A stretch of DNA of 64,000 nt from Bryobacterales bacterium (GTDB taxonomy: Bacteria > Acidobacteriota > Terriglobia > Bryobacterales > Bryobacteraceae), in contig PNAJ01000162.1 of the NCBI GenBank assembly GCA_003170295.1, forward strand, positions 51,028 through 115,027, in the 5' to 3' direction. A model generated the notes under the pieces. The model was not told where the DNA came from and searched no databases. It worked only from the letters and a program-made list of their open reading frames with translations. Positions 8,989-17,393 of this stretch are shown one piece after another. How positions within the stretch are numbered: the stretch's first letter is position 1; the number at the start of each line of letters is the position of its first letter. A program made the position numbers and the translations under genes.

Positions 8989-9878
8989 GACAGTTTAATT
9001 ACGTCTGTCCGCATGCTGACGCATGGCGGTTCGGCCGGAACCGCAACCGTCAGACGCAATAGGCCACGCGCGGCCAGCATGGTGATTAGCAGGCCCACAA
9101 AAGACATCGCCGCGGCATAGCCGAAGTTCGAGAATCGAAACGCCGTGCGGTAAATGTAGAGGCTCACCGTTTCGGTTGCGGAGCCGGGTCCGCCTTGGGT
9201 GAGAAGGAAAATCTGATCGAAGATCCGCAGCAGGTCCATCGAGCGCAGCAGGAGCGCGAGCAGAATGACGGGCTTCAGCAGCGGGAGGATCACGTCTCGC
9301 AAAGTTTGCCAGTAGCCGGCGCCATCGACGCGGGCGGCTTCTAGCGGCTCGGCGGGAATGGCTTGGAGTCCCGCGGTGAGCAACAGGAACATAAACGGAG
9401 TCCATTGCCACACATCCACTAAGATCACCGACAGCATGGCCGAGGTTCGTCCGCTAGTCCAGGTGAGGCTGGTGGTGTTGACTCCGAGCTGGCGCAGCAT
9501 CCCGTTCAGCACGCCGAATTCCGGATTGTAGATCAGCCTCCAGATCACCGCGGCGACTACCGGCGGCAACAGCATGGGTGCGAGAAGGCCGACTCGGATC
9601 AGAGCGCGGCCGCGGGCGAGAGAATCCACCAACAATGCCAGCGTGAGGCCGAGAAAGAACTCGAGTGTCAGCGCAACAGCGGCATAGAGCAAGGTCTGGC
9701 CGGCCGCGACGCTAAATAACCGGTCCTGAAATAAACGCGCATAGTGGGCGATGGTGAAGCCGTGGGCGTCCGTCAGGCTGACCTTCATGAGGTAGAGCAG
9801 CGGATAAATAGAGAGCGCTGCTAATACCGACAAAGCGGGTGCGACCCAGATCAGGCCGGGAGGGATTCGGCGAGTCAT
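8985..9878 (-). CDS. Sugar ABC transporter permease (MalF/UgpA type)
   Basis: The 297-residue membrane permease has the EAA motif EAARVDGAGYWQTLRDVILP (about residue 190) and six hydrophobic segments. It overlaps the binding-protein gene by four bases upstream and the second permease by four bases downstream. The C-terminal tail is odd: residues EPPCVSMRTDVI are encoded by a copy of a dispersed 32-bp repeat (9001-9032), so the natural tail after the last helix has apparently been replaced or extended by a repeat. The core is intact, so function is probably preserved. Confidence 0.93.
   Translation of the reverse strand: MTRRIPPGLIWVAPALSVLAALSIYPLLYLMKVSLTDAHGFTIAHYARLFQDRLFSVAAGQTLLYAAVALTLEFFLGLTLALLVDSLARGRALIRVGLLAPMLLPPVVAAVIWRLIYNPEFGVLNGMLRQLGVNTTSLTWTSGRTSAMLSVILVDVWQWTPFMFLLLTAGLQAIPAEPLEAARVDGAGYWQTLRDVILPLLKPVILLALLLRSMDLLRIFDQIFLLTQGGPGSATETVSLYIYRTAFRFSNFGYAAAMSFVGLLITMLAARGLLRLTVAVPAEPPCVSMRTDVIKLS
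9001..9032 (+). repeat. 32-bp REP-like dispersed repeat, copy A
   Basis: The copy starts ACGTCTGTCCGCATGC and ends GACGCATGGCGGTTC. Other copies are at 47192-47223 (inverted) and 55299-55330; copies A and the last one differ at 2 of 32 positions. The core CCGCATGC...GCATGGCGG is an imperfect palindrome. This copy lies inside the last codons of the MalF-type permease and is read as EPPCVSMRTDV on the minus strand. Confidence 0.85.
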
Positions 9879-11101
9879 TTACTGCGCTCGAGGATGGCGG
9901 TAATCTCGCGGTTCGCGCGCTGCATCGCCTCTTCCGGCGAGGCCGCGCCGGAATTTGCCTGGGACAGACTGACGCCGAAGGCATTCTCGATTTCGTTCCA
10001 CTGCGTGGTGCGAGGACGGGGACGGGCTGCCTCGAGCGCGGCGAGTTGGGCGGGAAACGCGCGGAAGTTTTTCTTGAGATTGGGTGATTGAAACACACTC
10101 CGCCGGGTGGGAGGGTTTCCACGCAATGCGGCTTGCGTCATCTGTGCGGGATCGGTGGCCCAGTAGATGAAATCGAACGCGGCGTCGCGATGCGGGGATG
10201 CAGCAGGGACGGCGACCAGCCACGCGCCCAGTTCCGCGACGCCCGGCATGCGCGCCGAGGGCATGGGCGCAAACGCGATCCTGCCGGGGACTTTCGATTT
10301 CGATGGATCGTCCATCGCCGCGATCCAGGCCGGCCAGTTGATGCTCATCGCGGCGGTTCCCTGGAGCAGTTGCGCGGAAACCTCCGCCGCATTGAAGCCC
10401 GCATATCCCGGCGGCGAGATTTTGCCGAGCTCGACCATGAAACGGAGCGCGTCGATCGCCTCGGGGCTGGCGAGATTCGGCCGGCCCTGCGGATCGAAGA
10501 TGTCACCGCCGAACGCCCACAGAAGAGGCATGAAATCGGTGACGGCGGAATTGCCCGGGGCGGCGCGCATGACATAACCGAAGATCTTCTCGCCAGCGCC
10601 AATCGTCTTGCCGTCTTCCAAAACCTTTTGCCAATGGTCCGGCGCGCCGAGCTTGTACCTATCGAACAAATCCTTTCGATAGAAAAAAAGCTGGGAGTTG
10701 CCGACGTAGGGGAGCGCGTAGAAGTTGGCCGCGCTGCGGCAAACGGCGAGGGTGCTTGCCAGGAAATCGCCATCGGGCTCGCGCGGCAACGGCGTCAGGC
10801 CGCCGTCTGCAACCAGCTTGGGAAACCACGGATCGTCGAGCATGATGACGTCATAGGCGCCGGTCCGGCTTTGAAGATCGAGCGATTCCTTCTCGAACAG
10901 GTTGGCGTAGGGAAGCTCAACCACCTCGATGCGGGTGTTGCGCAACTCGCCCCACTCGCGTGCGGCGGCCTTGAGAGCGCTACCCTCGACGCCGGCATTC
11001 ACGGCGATGGTGAGCGCCTTGTTCGAATCAGGGCGCGAGCAGCCCGCAAGCAGTACTAACGTGACGCTCGCACCGATGATCCCAATCCGCAGTGAAGGCA
11101 C
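9875..11101 (-). CDS. Extracellular sugar-binding lipoprotein of ABC importer (family 1 SBP)
   Basis: This is a lipoprotein with h-region IIGASVTLVLLAGC followed by a mature type-1 solute-binding fold (AAREWGELRNTRIEVVELP, then YDVIMLDDPWFPKL). Such proteins capture sugars or polyols in the periplasm and deliver them to the permeases. It is the first gene of the four-gene operon. The frame is open far upstream, but those residues are not protein-like and run into the divergent gene at 11166. GTG at 11101 gives a normal signal peptide and is used here; TTG at 11119 and ATG at 11167 are alternatives, and none has a well-placed ribosome-binding site. Confidence 0.88.
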   Translation of the reverse strand: MPSLRIGIIGASVTLVLLAGCSRPDSNKALTIAVNAGVEGSALKAAAREWGELRNTRIEVVELPYANLFEKESLDLQSRTGAYDVIMLDDPWFPKLVADGGLTPLPREPDGDFLASTLAVCRSAANFYALPYVGNSQLFFYRKDLFDRYKLGAPDHWQKVLEDGKTIGAGEKIFGYVMRAAPGNSAVTDFMPLLWAFGGDIFDPQGRPNLASPEAIDALRFMVELGKISPPGYAGFNAAEVSAQLLQGTAAMSINWPAWIAAMDDPSKSKVPGRIAFAPMPSARMPGVAELGAWLVAVPAASPHRDAAFDFIYWATDPAQMTQAALRGNPPTRRSVFQSPNLKKNFRAFPAQLAALEAARPRPRTTQWNEIENAFGVSLSQANSGAASPEEAMQRANREITAILERSK

Positions 11102-11165
11102 GAACAGGAAGTGTATCAAAACCTCTTCCGGTTGTATGATCGATACTTGAACAGGAGAGTTCGTC

Positions 11166-12152
11166 ATGCCTCGTACACTATTGCTGCTTCTCGCCGCGCT
11201 GCCGCTGGCGGCCGGTTCGGTTCGAATCTGGCAAACCAACAGCGCCGGCGACGATGTGGACGTTATCGACCCGGCCACGAATAAAATTGTTTTGAAGGTG
11301 AAGGACATCGAGGTGCCGCACGGCGTCGCGTTTTCGCCCGACGGCAAGCGCGCCTACATCAGTTGCGAGTCCGAGAAGACGCTGATCGCCGTCGACACAA
11401 AAACGGGGAAGCATCTCGGCAGCGCTCCGCTGACTGGGCATCCGAACAACATCTCGATTTCGAGCGACGGCAAGCGCGTGTTCGTTGCGATCGTGCAGCA
11501 GCCCGGGGCGGTGGACGTTATCGACACCGCTTCGATGCAGAACATCAAGAGCATCAAGGTGAAGGGCGGCGTACACAACACCTACGTCACGCCCGATGGG
11601 AAACATGTTCTGGCGGGGTCGATCGTCGGGAGGATTCTGACGGTGATCGATCCGGAATCGCTCGAAATCGAGTGGGAGATGCCGTTTAATCTGGGCGTGC
11701 GTCCGATCGCGTTCGAACGCGCGCCGGACGGATCGACCAGCCGGATTTTCGTGCAGCTTTCCGGCTACAACGGCTTCGCGGTGGTTAACTTTAAGACGCA
11801 CGAAGAGATTACGCGGATTAAACATCCCGATGAGCCCTCAGGCGGGCACACCGAGGGTGGCGCTCCTTCGCACGGGATCATGGTTTCGCCCGACAACAAA
11901 ACATTGTGGGTCGACAGTTCGCCGGCGAACGCCGTATTCATCTACTCGCTGCCGGAACTGAAGGTGCTCGGGTATGTGAAGACGGGTGAAGTTCCGGACT
12001 GGATCACGATGACGCCGGACGGCAAGATGGTTTATATTGCGAACTCGGGCTCGAACTCGGTTTCGGCGATCGACACGGCTACGCGAAAAGAGGTCGCGCG
12101 CATTCCGGTTGGGGAAGTGCCGAAACGCAACGGCTTCGTCGTAATGCCTTAG
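11166..12152 (+). CDS. Secreted YVTN/YncE-like beta-propeller protein
   Basis: The 328-residue product starts with a signal peptide (MPRTLLLLLAALPLAAGS) and consists of about seven blades with the recurring pattern V-DPATNKI-V-GV-FSPDGKR-Y, for example VPHGVAFSPDGKRAYISCE. These periplasmic or secreted propellers are common in Acidobacteriota and are usually ligand-binding or quinoprotein-like; no active site is evident. AGGAG lies eight bases upstream of the ATG. It is divergent from the sugar importer operon and overlaps the next convergent gene by four bases. Confidence 0.88.
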   Translation: MPRTLLLLLAALPLAAGSVRIWQTNSAGDDVDVIDPATNKIVLKVKDIEVPHGVAFSPDGKRAYISCESEKTLIAVDTKTGKHLGSAPLTGHPNNISISSDGKRVFVAIVQQPGAVDVIDTASMQNIKSIKVKGGVHNTYVTPDGKHVLAGSIVGRILTVIDPESLEIEWEMPFNLGVRPIAFERAPDGSTSRIFVQLSGYNGFAVVNFKTHEEITRIKHPDEPSGGHTEGGAPSHGIMVSPDNKTLWVDSSPANAVFIYSLPELKVLGYVKTGEVPDWITMTPDGKMVYIANSGSNSVSAIDTATRKEVARIPVGEVPKRNGFVVMP

Positions 12153-12550
12153 TTCGATTTCGCGCTCGCGATCCAATCGGCTATGATCTTCCAATCCGGA
12201 TCGTCTTGCGACGCAAACTGGCGCCCGCCAGCGTGGAACTGGTCTCCTCCGCCGTCGTGCGCCAGCGGATGCATCAGCAGGCGGCTCGATTTCGCGTTGC
12301 CCGGCGTGACCAGCTTCAGGACCATTTCGAAATTCCTGCGGGATTGCGCATCGGTCCAGGTTGTGGCGCCGGTTGCGAGCGCCTGGAGCTTGAACGCGGT
12401 CGCCGCGTCGACATGACAGGCGACACAACGTGCGTGACTGGGACGCTTCTTGAGAAAGATCGGCTCGACGCGGGTTTTGTAAGCCTCGAAATCGAGCGAC
12501 TGCGCCGCAGCCAGCGGCGCGATTAAAATCACCAGCCGTGCCCAAAACAT
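12149..12550 (-). CDS. Small periplasmic c-type cytochrome-like protein
   Basis: The 133-residue protein has a signal peptide (MFWARLVILIAPLAAAQ) and a single haem-binding motif in ARCVACHVD (about residue 42-47), followed by a helical region with MHPLAH that could offer a distal ligand. The layout resembles the short cytochrome c domains that accompany planctomycete/acidobacterial surface proteins. It is convergent with the YVTN propeller gene, with a four-base tail overlap, and stands alone on this strand. A role in electron transfer is inferred from the haem motif only. Confidence 0.8.
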   Translation of the reverse strand: MFWARLVILIAPLAAAQSLDFEAYKTRVEPIFLKKRPSHARCVACHVDAATAFKLQALATGATTWTDAQSRRNFEMVLKLVTPGNAKSSRLLMHPLAHDGGGDQFHAGGRQFASQDDPDWKIIADWIASAKSN

Positions 12551-12608
12551 GGATTCAGTATAGCCGCACTCGAGAAGCGGGGGCAGGAGTTCCTGATCGA
12601 AACGGATT

Positions 12609-12636
12609 GAACTTTATCGTCGGATTTGGCGTCTAA
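12609..12636 (+). promoter_or_regulatory. ECF-type promoter-like motif (GAACTT-N16-GTCTAA)
   Basis: GAACTT at 12609-12614 and GTCTAA at 12631-12636 match the arrangement found before the TPR gene at 19479. The distance from AAC to GTCTAA is 18 bases. Only six bases separate GTCTAA from the ATG at 12643, so transcription would begin at or next to the start codon. No ribosome-binding site is present, which fits a leaderless message. Which sigma factor reads it is inference. Confidence 0.55.
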
Positions 12637-12642
12637 GGCAAC

Positions 12643-15066
12643 ATGGTTTTCTTTGAGGACATTCGCTTTGGACTGCGCAAATTAGGCAAGGAGCCTGGCT
12701 TCACACTGACAGCGGTAGTCGCGTTGGCGCTCGGAATTGGCGCAAATGCAACCGTATTTGCGATTACGAACGGTGTTCTCTTCAAGAACATGCCGTTCGT
12801 CGACGATCGCATCCTTTATCTGACGACGAAGAATACGAATCAAGGCGGTCGCTTCAGCGGCGTTTCCTGGCCCGATTTTCGCGACTGGCGGACGCAGACG
12901 AAGTCGTTCGAAGCACTCGGCGCGTTTAGTTCCGACAACTCCAATGTTACCGACAAGAGCGGCATCCCTTCGCGGCACAATGTTGCCAGCGTGACGGCTA
13001 ACACGTTCTCAATGATCGGCCAGAAGCCGGTGCTCGGCCGCGATTTTACCGCCGAGGATGAGAAGGCCAGCGCCAACCCTGTCGCTATTCTCAGTTATCG
13101 CGTTTGGGAGAACAGCTACGGCAAGGACCCCGCCGTGCTTGGTCAAATCATTCGCATCAACTCCGTTCCAACAGCGATTATCGGCGCGATGCAGAATGGT
13201 CTGCGGTTCCCAGACGATGCCGATATCTGGACCGCGCTGCGTCCCGGTGCGGACTCCGAGAAGCGCGAAGCGCGCAATCTGGACTGCTTCGGGCGTCTGA
13301 CCGCCAGTGCAGGTGTCAAGCAAGCGCGTGCTGAAATGACCTCCATCGCGCACAACCTGGAAGTTGCCTACCCGGCAACGAACCAAGGTGTCAGCGCCGT
13401 GGTGCACACCTTCGGCGAAGAGTTCACCGGCCCGGAGGAGAAACTTCTGCTGGCGGCATTGATGGGCGCAGTGCTTTTTGTACTTCTGATTGCCTGCGCG
13501 AATGTCGCAAACCTGCTGCTGGCGCGGGCCGTCGACCGGTCGCGCGAGATTTGCATACGCATCGCGCTGGGGGCGGGACGCTGGCGGATTATCCGGCAAC
13601 TGTTGATCGAGAGTGTGATGCTGTCAATCGCCGGAGGCGCGTTCGGCTGGCTGATCTCCATCTGGGGTGTGCGGGCGTTCGATGCTTCGGTGAGAAATCA
13701 GATTCCCTTGTGGATGACCTTTACCATGGATTACCGCGGGTTCGCGTACCTGGCGGCGGTCTCGATCGGGACGGGGTTGCTGTTCGGCATGGTGCCCGCG
13801 CTGCGGCTTTCGAAACTCGACGTGAACTCGTCACTCAAGGACGGAAGCCGCGGATCGAGCGGAGGGAAGCGCGGAAAATATCTTTCGGGCGCGCTGGTGG
13901 TCATCGAGATGTCGCTTGCCGTAGTACTGCTGGCGGGCGCGGGGCTGATGATCCGCAGCTTTCTGAATATTTACCGGATGCAAACCGGCGTCAATCAGAA
14001 GAACGTTCTGGTGATGCGGATTTTCCTTCCCGATGCCAAGTATCCGAGGGATGAGGATCAGATTTCGTTCCACGATCGTTTGAAGGCTCGTCTGGACGCG
14101 CTGCCCGGCGTCGCGGTCTCCTCCATTTCGATCACAATGCCCACCGGCGGCGCGATGGAATATCCTTACGAGTTCGAAGGCGCTCCGCCGGTGGATGAGA
14201 AAAACCGGCCGCAGCTTTATTTGCTGGTGATCAGCCCCGATTATTTCCGCGCAATGGACCTGAAGGCGCTACGGGGACGGTTTTTCACCAACGCCGATGG
14301 CGCGGGCGGACTTCCGGTGACGATCGTGAATCAGCGCTTCGCCGAAAAGTACTGGCCGGGTGAGGATCCTATCGGGAAGCGTATCCGACTTTTCGAGAAG
14401 AAGGTTGGGCAGCCATGGCTGACGGTGGTTGGCGTGGTGCCCAACGTGGTGCAGAATCTGGAAAACGAGTCGCGCGTCCGCGAGCACGACCCACTGATTT
14501 ATGTTCCGTACCGCCAGAAACCATTGCGGGATATGTCGCTGATGGCGCGCACTCTGGTTCCTCCCAACAGCCTGGGCACGGCATTCCGCAAGGAAGTGGC
14601 AGCGCTGGATCAGGACATGCCGCTTTATAATTTGCGGTCGCTCGAGGAACGGCTCGATATCAATAATTGGTCACAGAGAGTTTTCGGGAGCTTGTTCGGG
14701 ATCTTCGCGGCGATCGCGCTGGCGCTGGCATCGGTGGGACTGTACGCCGTGATCGCTCATTCGGTGAGCCAGAGAACCCAGGAAATCGGCTTGCGCATCG
14801 CGCTGGGCGCATCTGGGCCGACGATTCTCCAGCTCATTTTTGCTCAGGGAATGACGCAGGTGGTCATTGGCCTCGTGATCGGATTGGGGGCGGCGGTCGG
14901 ATTGACGCGAGCGCTGGGTACCCTGCTGGTACAGGTTTCGCCGGGAGATCCAGTAACGATGATTTCTGTTGCCCTGGTGCTGACGGCCGCGGCAGTGTTA
15001 GGCTGCCTGATCCCGGCGTTTCGCGCAATGCGCGTCGATCCGGTAGTGGCGCTTCGCCACGAATAA
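12643..15066 (+). CDS. ADOP-type ABC permease (duplicated MacB-PCD/FtsX protein), copy 1
   Basis: The 807-residue inner-membrane protein contains two tandem units, each a MacB-like periplasmic core domain followed by an FtsX domain. The first unit opens with FGLRKLGKEPGFTLTAVVALALGIGANAT cut by its first helix; FtsX segments include LLIACANVANLLLARA (about residue 285) and, at the end, QEIGLRIALGASGPTILQLI. This is the acidobacterial duplicated orphan permease family, encoded without a partner ATPase. It lacks the PadR-linked N-terminal prefix seen in the copy at 27627 and starts directly with MVFFEDIRFGLRKLG. The substrate and function of the family are not established. Confidence 0.93.
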   Translation: MVFFEDIRFGLRKLGKEPGFTLTAVVALALGIGANATVFAITNGVLFKNMPFVDDRILYLTTKNTNQGGRFSGVSWPDFRDWRTQTKSFEALGAFSSDNSNVTDKSGIPSRHNVASVTANTFSMIGQKPVLGRDFTAEDEKASANPVAILSYRVWENSYGKDPAVLGQIIRINSVPTAIIGAMQNGLRFPDDADIWTALRPGADSEKREARNLDCFGRLTASAGVKQARAEMTSIAHNLEVAYPATNQGVSAVVHTFGEEFTGPEEKLLLAALMGAVLFVLLIACANVANLLLARAVDRSREICIRIALGAGRWRIIRQLLIESVMLSIAGGAFGWLISIWGVRAFDASVRNQIPLWMTFTMDYRGFAYLAAVSIGTGLLFGMVPALRLSKLDVNSSLKDGSRGSSGGKRGKYLSGALVVIEMSLAVVLLAGAGLMIRSFLNIYRMQTGVNQKNVLVMRIFLPDAKYPRDEDQISFHDRLKARLDALPGVAVSSISITMPTGGAMEYPYEFEGAPPVDEKNRPQLYLLVISPDYFRAMDLKALRGRFFTNADGAGGLPVTIVNQRFAEKYWPGEDPIGKRIRLFEKKVGQPWLTVVGVVPNVVQNLENESRVREHDPLIYVPYRQKPLRDMSLMARTLVPPNSLGTAFRKEVAALDQDMPLYNLRSLEERLDINNWSQRVFGSLFGIFAAIALALASVGLYAVIAHSVSQRTQEIGLRIALGASGPTILQLIFAQGMTQVVIGLVIGLGAAVGLTRALGTLLVQVSPGDPVTMISVALVLTAAAVLGCLIPAFRAMRVDPVVALRHE

Positions 15067-15068
15067 TA

Positions 15069-15980
15069 TCAGACACGCACGTATTTGTTGAACCAGTCAA
15101 TCGTGCGCTGCCAAGCCTGATCTGCCGCAGCCTTGTTATACCGTTCCGGCGTCGCATCGCAATTGAAGCCGTGCACCGCGCCAGCGTAGATATAGCCTTC
15201 ATGCGGAACGTTTGCCGCCTTCAAGGCCGTGTCGTAAGCCGGCCACGTCGCGGCCAGTCGCGTGTCGAGTTCCCCGTGATGGACCAGAATCGCCGCCTTG
15301 ATCTTCAGAACGTCATCCTTAGCAGGCGGCCCGCCGTAGAACGGCGCCGCGGCTGCTATATCGGCTCCCAGGCGTACGGCCAAGGTATTGGACATGCCGC
15401 CTCCGTAGCAGAAACCGGTTGCGCCGATCTTGCCCGAGCAGTCGGCGCGCGATTTCAGCCACATCGCGGCGGCCACGAAATCTTCGGTCATTTTTCTGCC
15501 GTCGACCTTGCCGAACAACTGTCCGCCTTTGTAGTCGTCACCAGGAAAGCCCCCGAGAGAGGTGAGTCCGTCCGGCGCAAACGCCATGAAGTTGGCCAGG
15601 GCAAGCCGCCGCGCGATGTCCTCGATGTGAGGATTCAGACCTCGATTTTCGTGGACAACGATAATACCAGGCAATTTCGCCGCCGTCGCGGATCGTGTGT
15701 CGGCACTGACGGGCCGGACGAGATATCCTTTGATGCTTCCGTTCCCTTGCGGCGATGGGACGGTCTCGTAAGATGCCTTGATCCGATCATCGGTCTTAGA
15801 CACCTGCTGCCCTAGAGCGTAGTTCGGCATCAAAGCCTCGATCAGCGCTGCCGCCGTCAGTCCGCCTATAGCGAAGCGCTGCAAGCCGTCCATAAAGGCA
15901 CGGCGACTGATTTCGCCATGAATAAAGAGGTTATAGAGTGCTATGGCCTCGCTCGGCAGTTTTGGTTTCGTTGGCTCCAT
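15069..15980 (-). CDS. Dienelactone hydrolase family protein, Tat-exported
   Basis: The 303-residue alpha/beta hydrolase has the DLH nucleophile cysteine in GATGFCYGGGM, an acid in HGELDTRL and histidine in AVHGFNCD, matching the Cys-Asp-His triad. The N-terminus contains SRRAFMDGLQRFAIGG, a probable Tat signal. The ATG at 15980 is chosen because GGGAG lies eight bases upstream; the frame is open further up (to 16115), but those residues are not signal-like. It would hydrolyse lactone or ester substrates in the periplasm. The gene is convergent with the ADOP permease. Confidence 0.88.
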   Translation of the reverse strand: MEPTKPKLPSEAIALYNLFIHGEISRRAFMDGLQRFAIGGLTAAALIEALMPNYALGQQVSKTDDRIKASYETVPSPQGNGSIKGYLVRPVSADTRSATAAKLPGIIVVHENRGLNPHIEDIARRLALANFMAFAPDGLTSLGGFPGDDYKGGQLFGKVDGRKMTEDFVAAAMWLKSRADCSGKIGATGFCYGGGMSNTLAVRLGADIAAAAPFYGGPPAKDDVLKIKAAILVHHGELDTRLAATWPAYDTALKAANVPHEGYIYAGAVHGFNCDATPERYNKAAADQAWQRTIDWFNKYVRV

Positions 15981-16144
15981 TTTGTTAGCTCCCTTCGAGA
16001 GAATATCACGGCTCCCGGCCGAAAACTTCTTCTTGAAACATTTCCCGCGATAGACAATGCCACGGGCTGCTCCGGTGCCGAGCCCGCCGACGCAATTTGG
16101 CCATAATTTGTCCACGATGTGACTTGTGCCATGCTAGAAGTTCT

Positions 16145-16318
16145 ATGCGAGACCCGGAGATCATCGAAACAGAGTTGATGGAAATCAGCGCAATCGCCGA
16201 CGATTCCATCAAATTTGAGCGAATCGTTGCCTGGTGTGCATCGCATCCCGACGAAGTCCCGTTCGCCCTGCATCAGATGTTGGGCCGCGACAAGCGCCCA
16301 TCGGCAACCTCTCACTAA
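16145..16318 (+). CDS. Small hypothetical protein (57 aa)
   Basis: The ORF begins MRDPEIIETELMEISAIADD and is acidic and helical, with a more conserved-looking core IVAWCASHPDEVPFALHQML. There is no recognisable domain. It is divergent from the dienelactone hydrolase gene. Codon third positions look like normal coding sequence, but support is limited to composition, a sensible amino-acid pattern and position. It may be a genuine small protein; no function is proposed. Confidence 0.4.
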   Translation: MRDPEIIETELMEISAIADDSIKFERIVAWCASHPDEVPFALHQMLGRDKRPSATSH

Positions 16319-16391
16319 CCTGAGATACAAGATTTCGATGCCAGGGAAAAGTTGTTCGAGAGAAGATTGAAATCGCCGGCCACGCGGACAA

Positions 16392-17393
16392 CTATGCTAA
16401 TGGCAAATCGATTGTGACCACCAGTCCACCCTCAGGCGCATTCATCGCACGGATCGTCCCCCGATGGACATTTACGGCGCGTTCGGCGATCGCGAGCCCT
16501 AGCCCGGCGCCGGAATTGTCATTGGCGATCCGCCGGAACGGCAAGAAAATCTCGGATAGCATGCTTTTCGACACTCCCGGTCCGTAATCCCGCACCCGAA
16601 GCAGCGCGCGCGAATCGCCGATTTGAAGTGAGATCTCGACTGCGGTTCCTTCAACCGTATACCGGATCGCATTCCGCACGACGTTCTCCACGGCGCTCCG
16701 CAACAGCTCTTCGAATCCGCTGACCGTGCACGCGCCGGCTTGTTTGATCAGGACACTGCGATTCCGCGCGCGCGCTTCGAAATCGCCGTCGTTCGCGACT
16801 TCCTGTACCAGATTCGTCAGATCGAACGACGCGGGAGAGCCTCGATCCACACCGCTATCGATCCGGGTGAGGGCCAGCAATTGACCGATCAGCGTGTCAA
16901 GCCTACGCGCCTCCAGCGCGATGCGGTCCAGATTCTCCGCGGCTTCTTCGGCAGGACCTTGCTTCACCAGACTCAGCGCCACAATCAGCCGCGATAGCGG
17001 CGAGCGCAACTCGTGCGAGACATCGCCGAGCAGTCTGCGTTGCCCGGTAACCAACGCCTCAATTCGCTCCGCCATCCGATCGAAGTTGCGAGCCAAGTCA
17101 GCAATCTCATCCCGGCGGTTTCTCAAGGAAGGATCGACGCGCGTGTCAAGGCGCCCTTCGGCGATGTTCGCCGCCGCCTCGCTCAACTTATTAAGCGGCT
17201 TCGTCAAATAGCGGCTGATGAAGTAGCAGAAGATTCCACCGGCCACGGAGAAGAGCAAAAGATCGTGAAGCGACAGCCGGACCAGCGATCTGTATCCGAG
17301 TCCCGCACGCGCGAAGAGCAACACAATGATCAGGGCGACGGCGATAAGCGTGAGCCAGAACCACAAGAAGATGGTTACAAACAGTCTTCTCAT
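16392..17393 (-). CDS. CpxA-like membrane histidine kinase with minimal sensor loop
   Basis: The 333-residue kinase has two transmembrane helices (about residues 5-28 and 42-62) separated by only about 15 residues, then HAMP (TKPLNKLSEAAANIAEGRL), HisKA with phospho-acceptor in GDVSHELRSPLSRL (about residue 147), and HATPase with N-box VVRNAIRY, G1 DYGPGVSK and G2 GAGLGLAIAERAV. It overlaps its partner regulator by four bases. CpxA-type kinases normally have a periplasmic domain of well over 100 residues; here it is essentially absent, so signals would have to be sensed in the membrane or cytoplasm. Confidence 0.93.
   Translation of the reverse strand: MRRLFVTIFLWFWLTLIAVALIIVLLFARAGLGYRSLVRLSLHDLLLFSVAGGIFCYFISRYLTKPLNKLSEAAANIAEGRLDTRVDPSLRNRRDEIADLARNFDRMAERIEALVTGQRRLLGDVSHELRSPLSRLIVALSLVKQGPAEEAAENLDRIALEARRLDTLIGQLLALTRIDSGVDRGSPASFDLTNLVQEVANDGDFEARARNRSVLIKQAGACTVSGFEELLRSAVENVVRNAIRYTVEGTAVEISLQIGDSRALLRVRDYGPGVSKSMLSEIFLPFRRIANDNSGAGLGLAIAERAVNVHRGTIRAMNAPEGGLVVTIDLPLA

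Noticed and set aside
11102..11347. N-terminal extension of the sugar-binding lipoprotein to 11347
   Set aside because: It covers the start of the divergent YVTN gene and places the lipoprotein signal 80 residues inside the protein.
14667..15815. Open frame of 382 codons across the ADOP end and the dienelactone hydrolase gene
   Set aside because: It overlaps two well-supported genes and its translation is Arg-rich and featureless.
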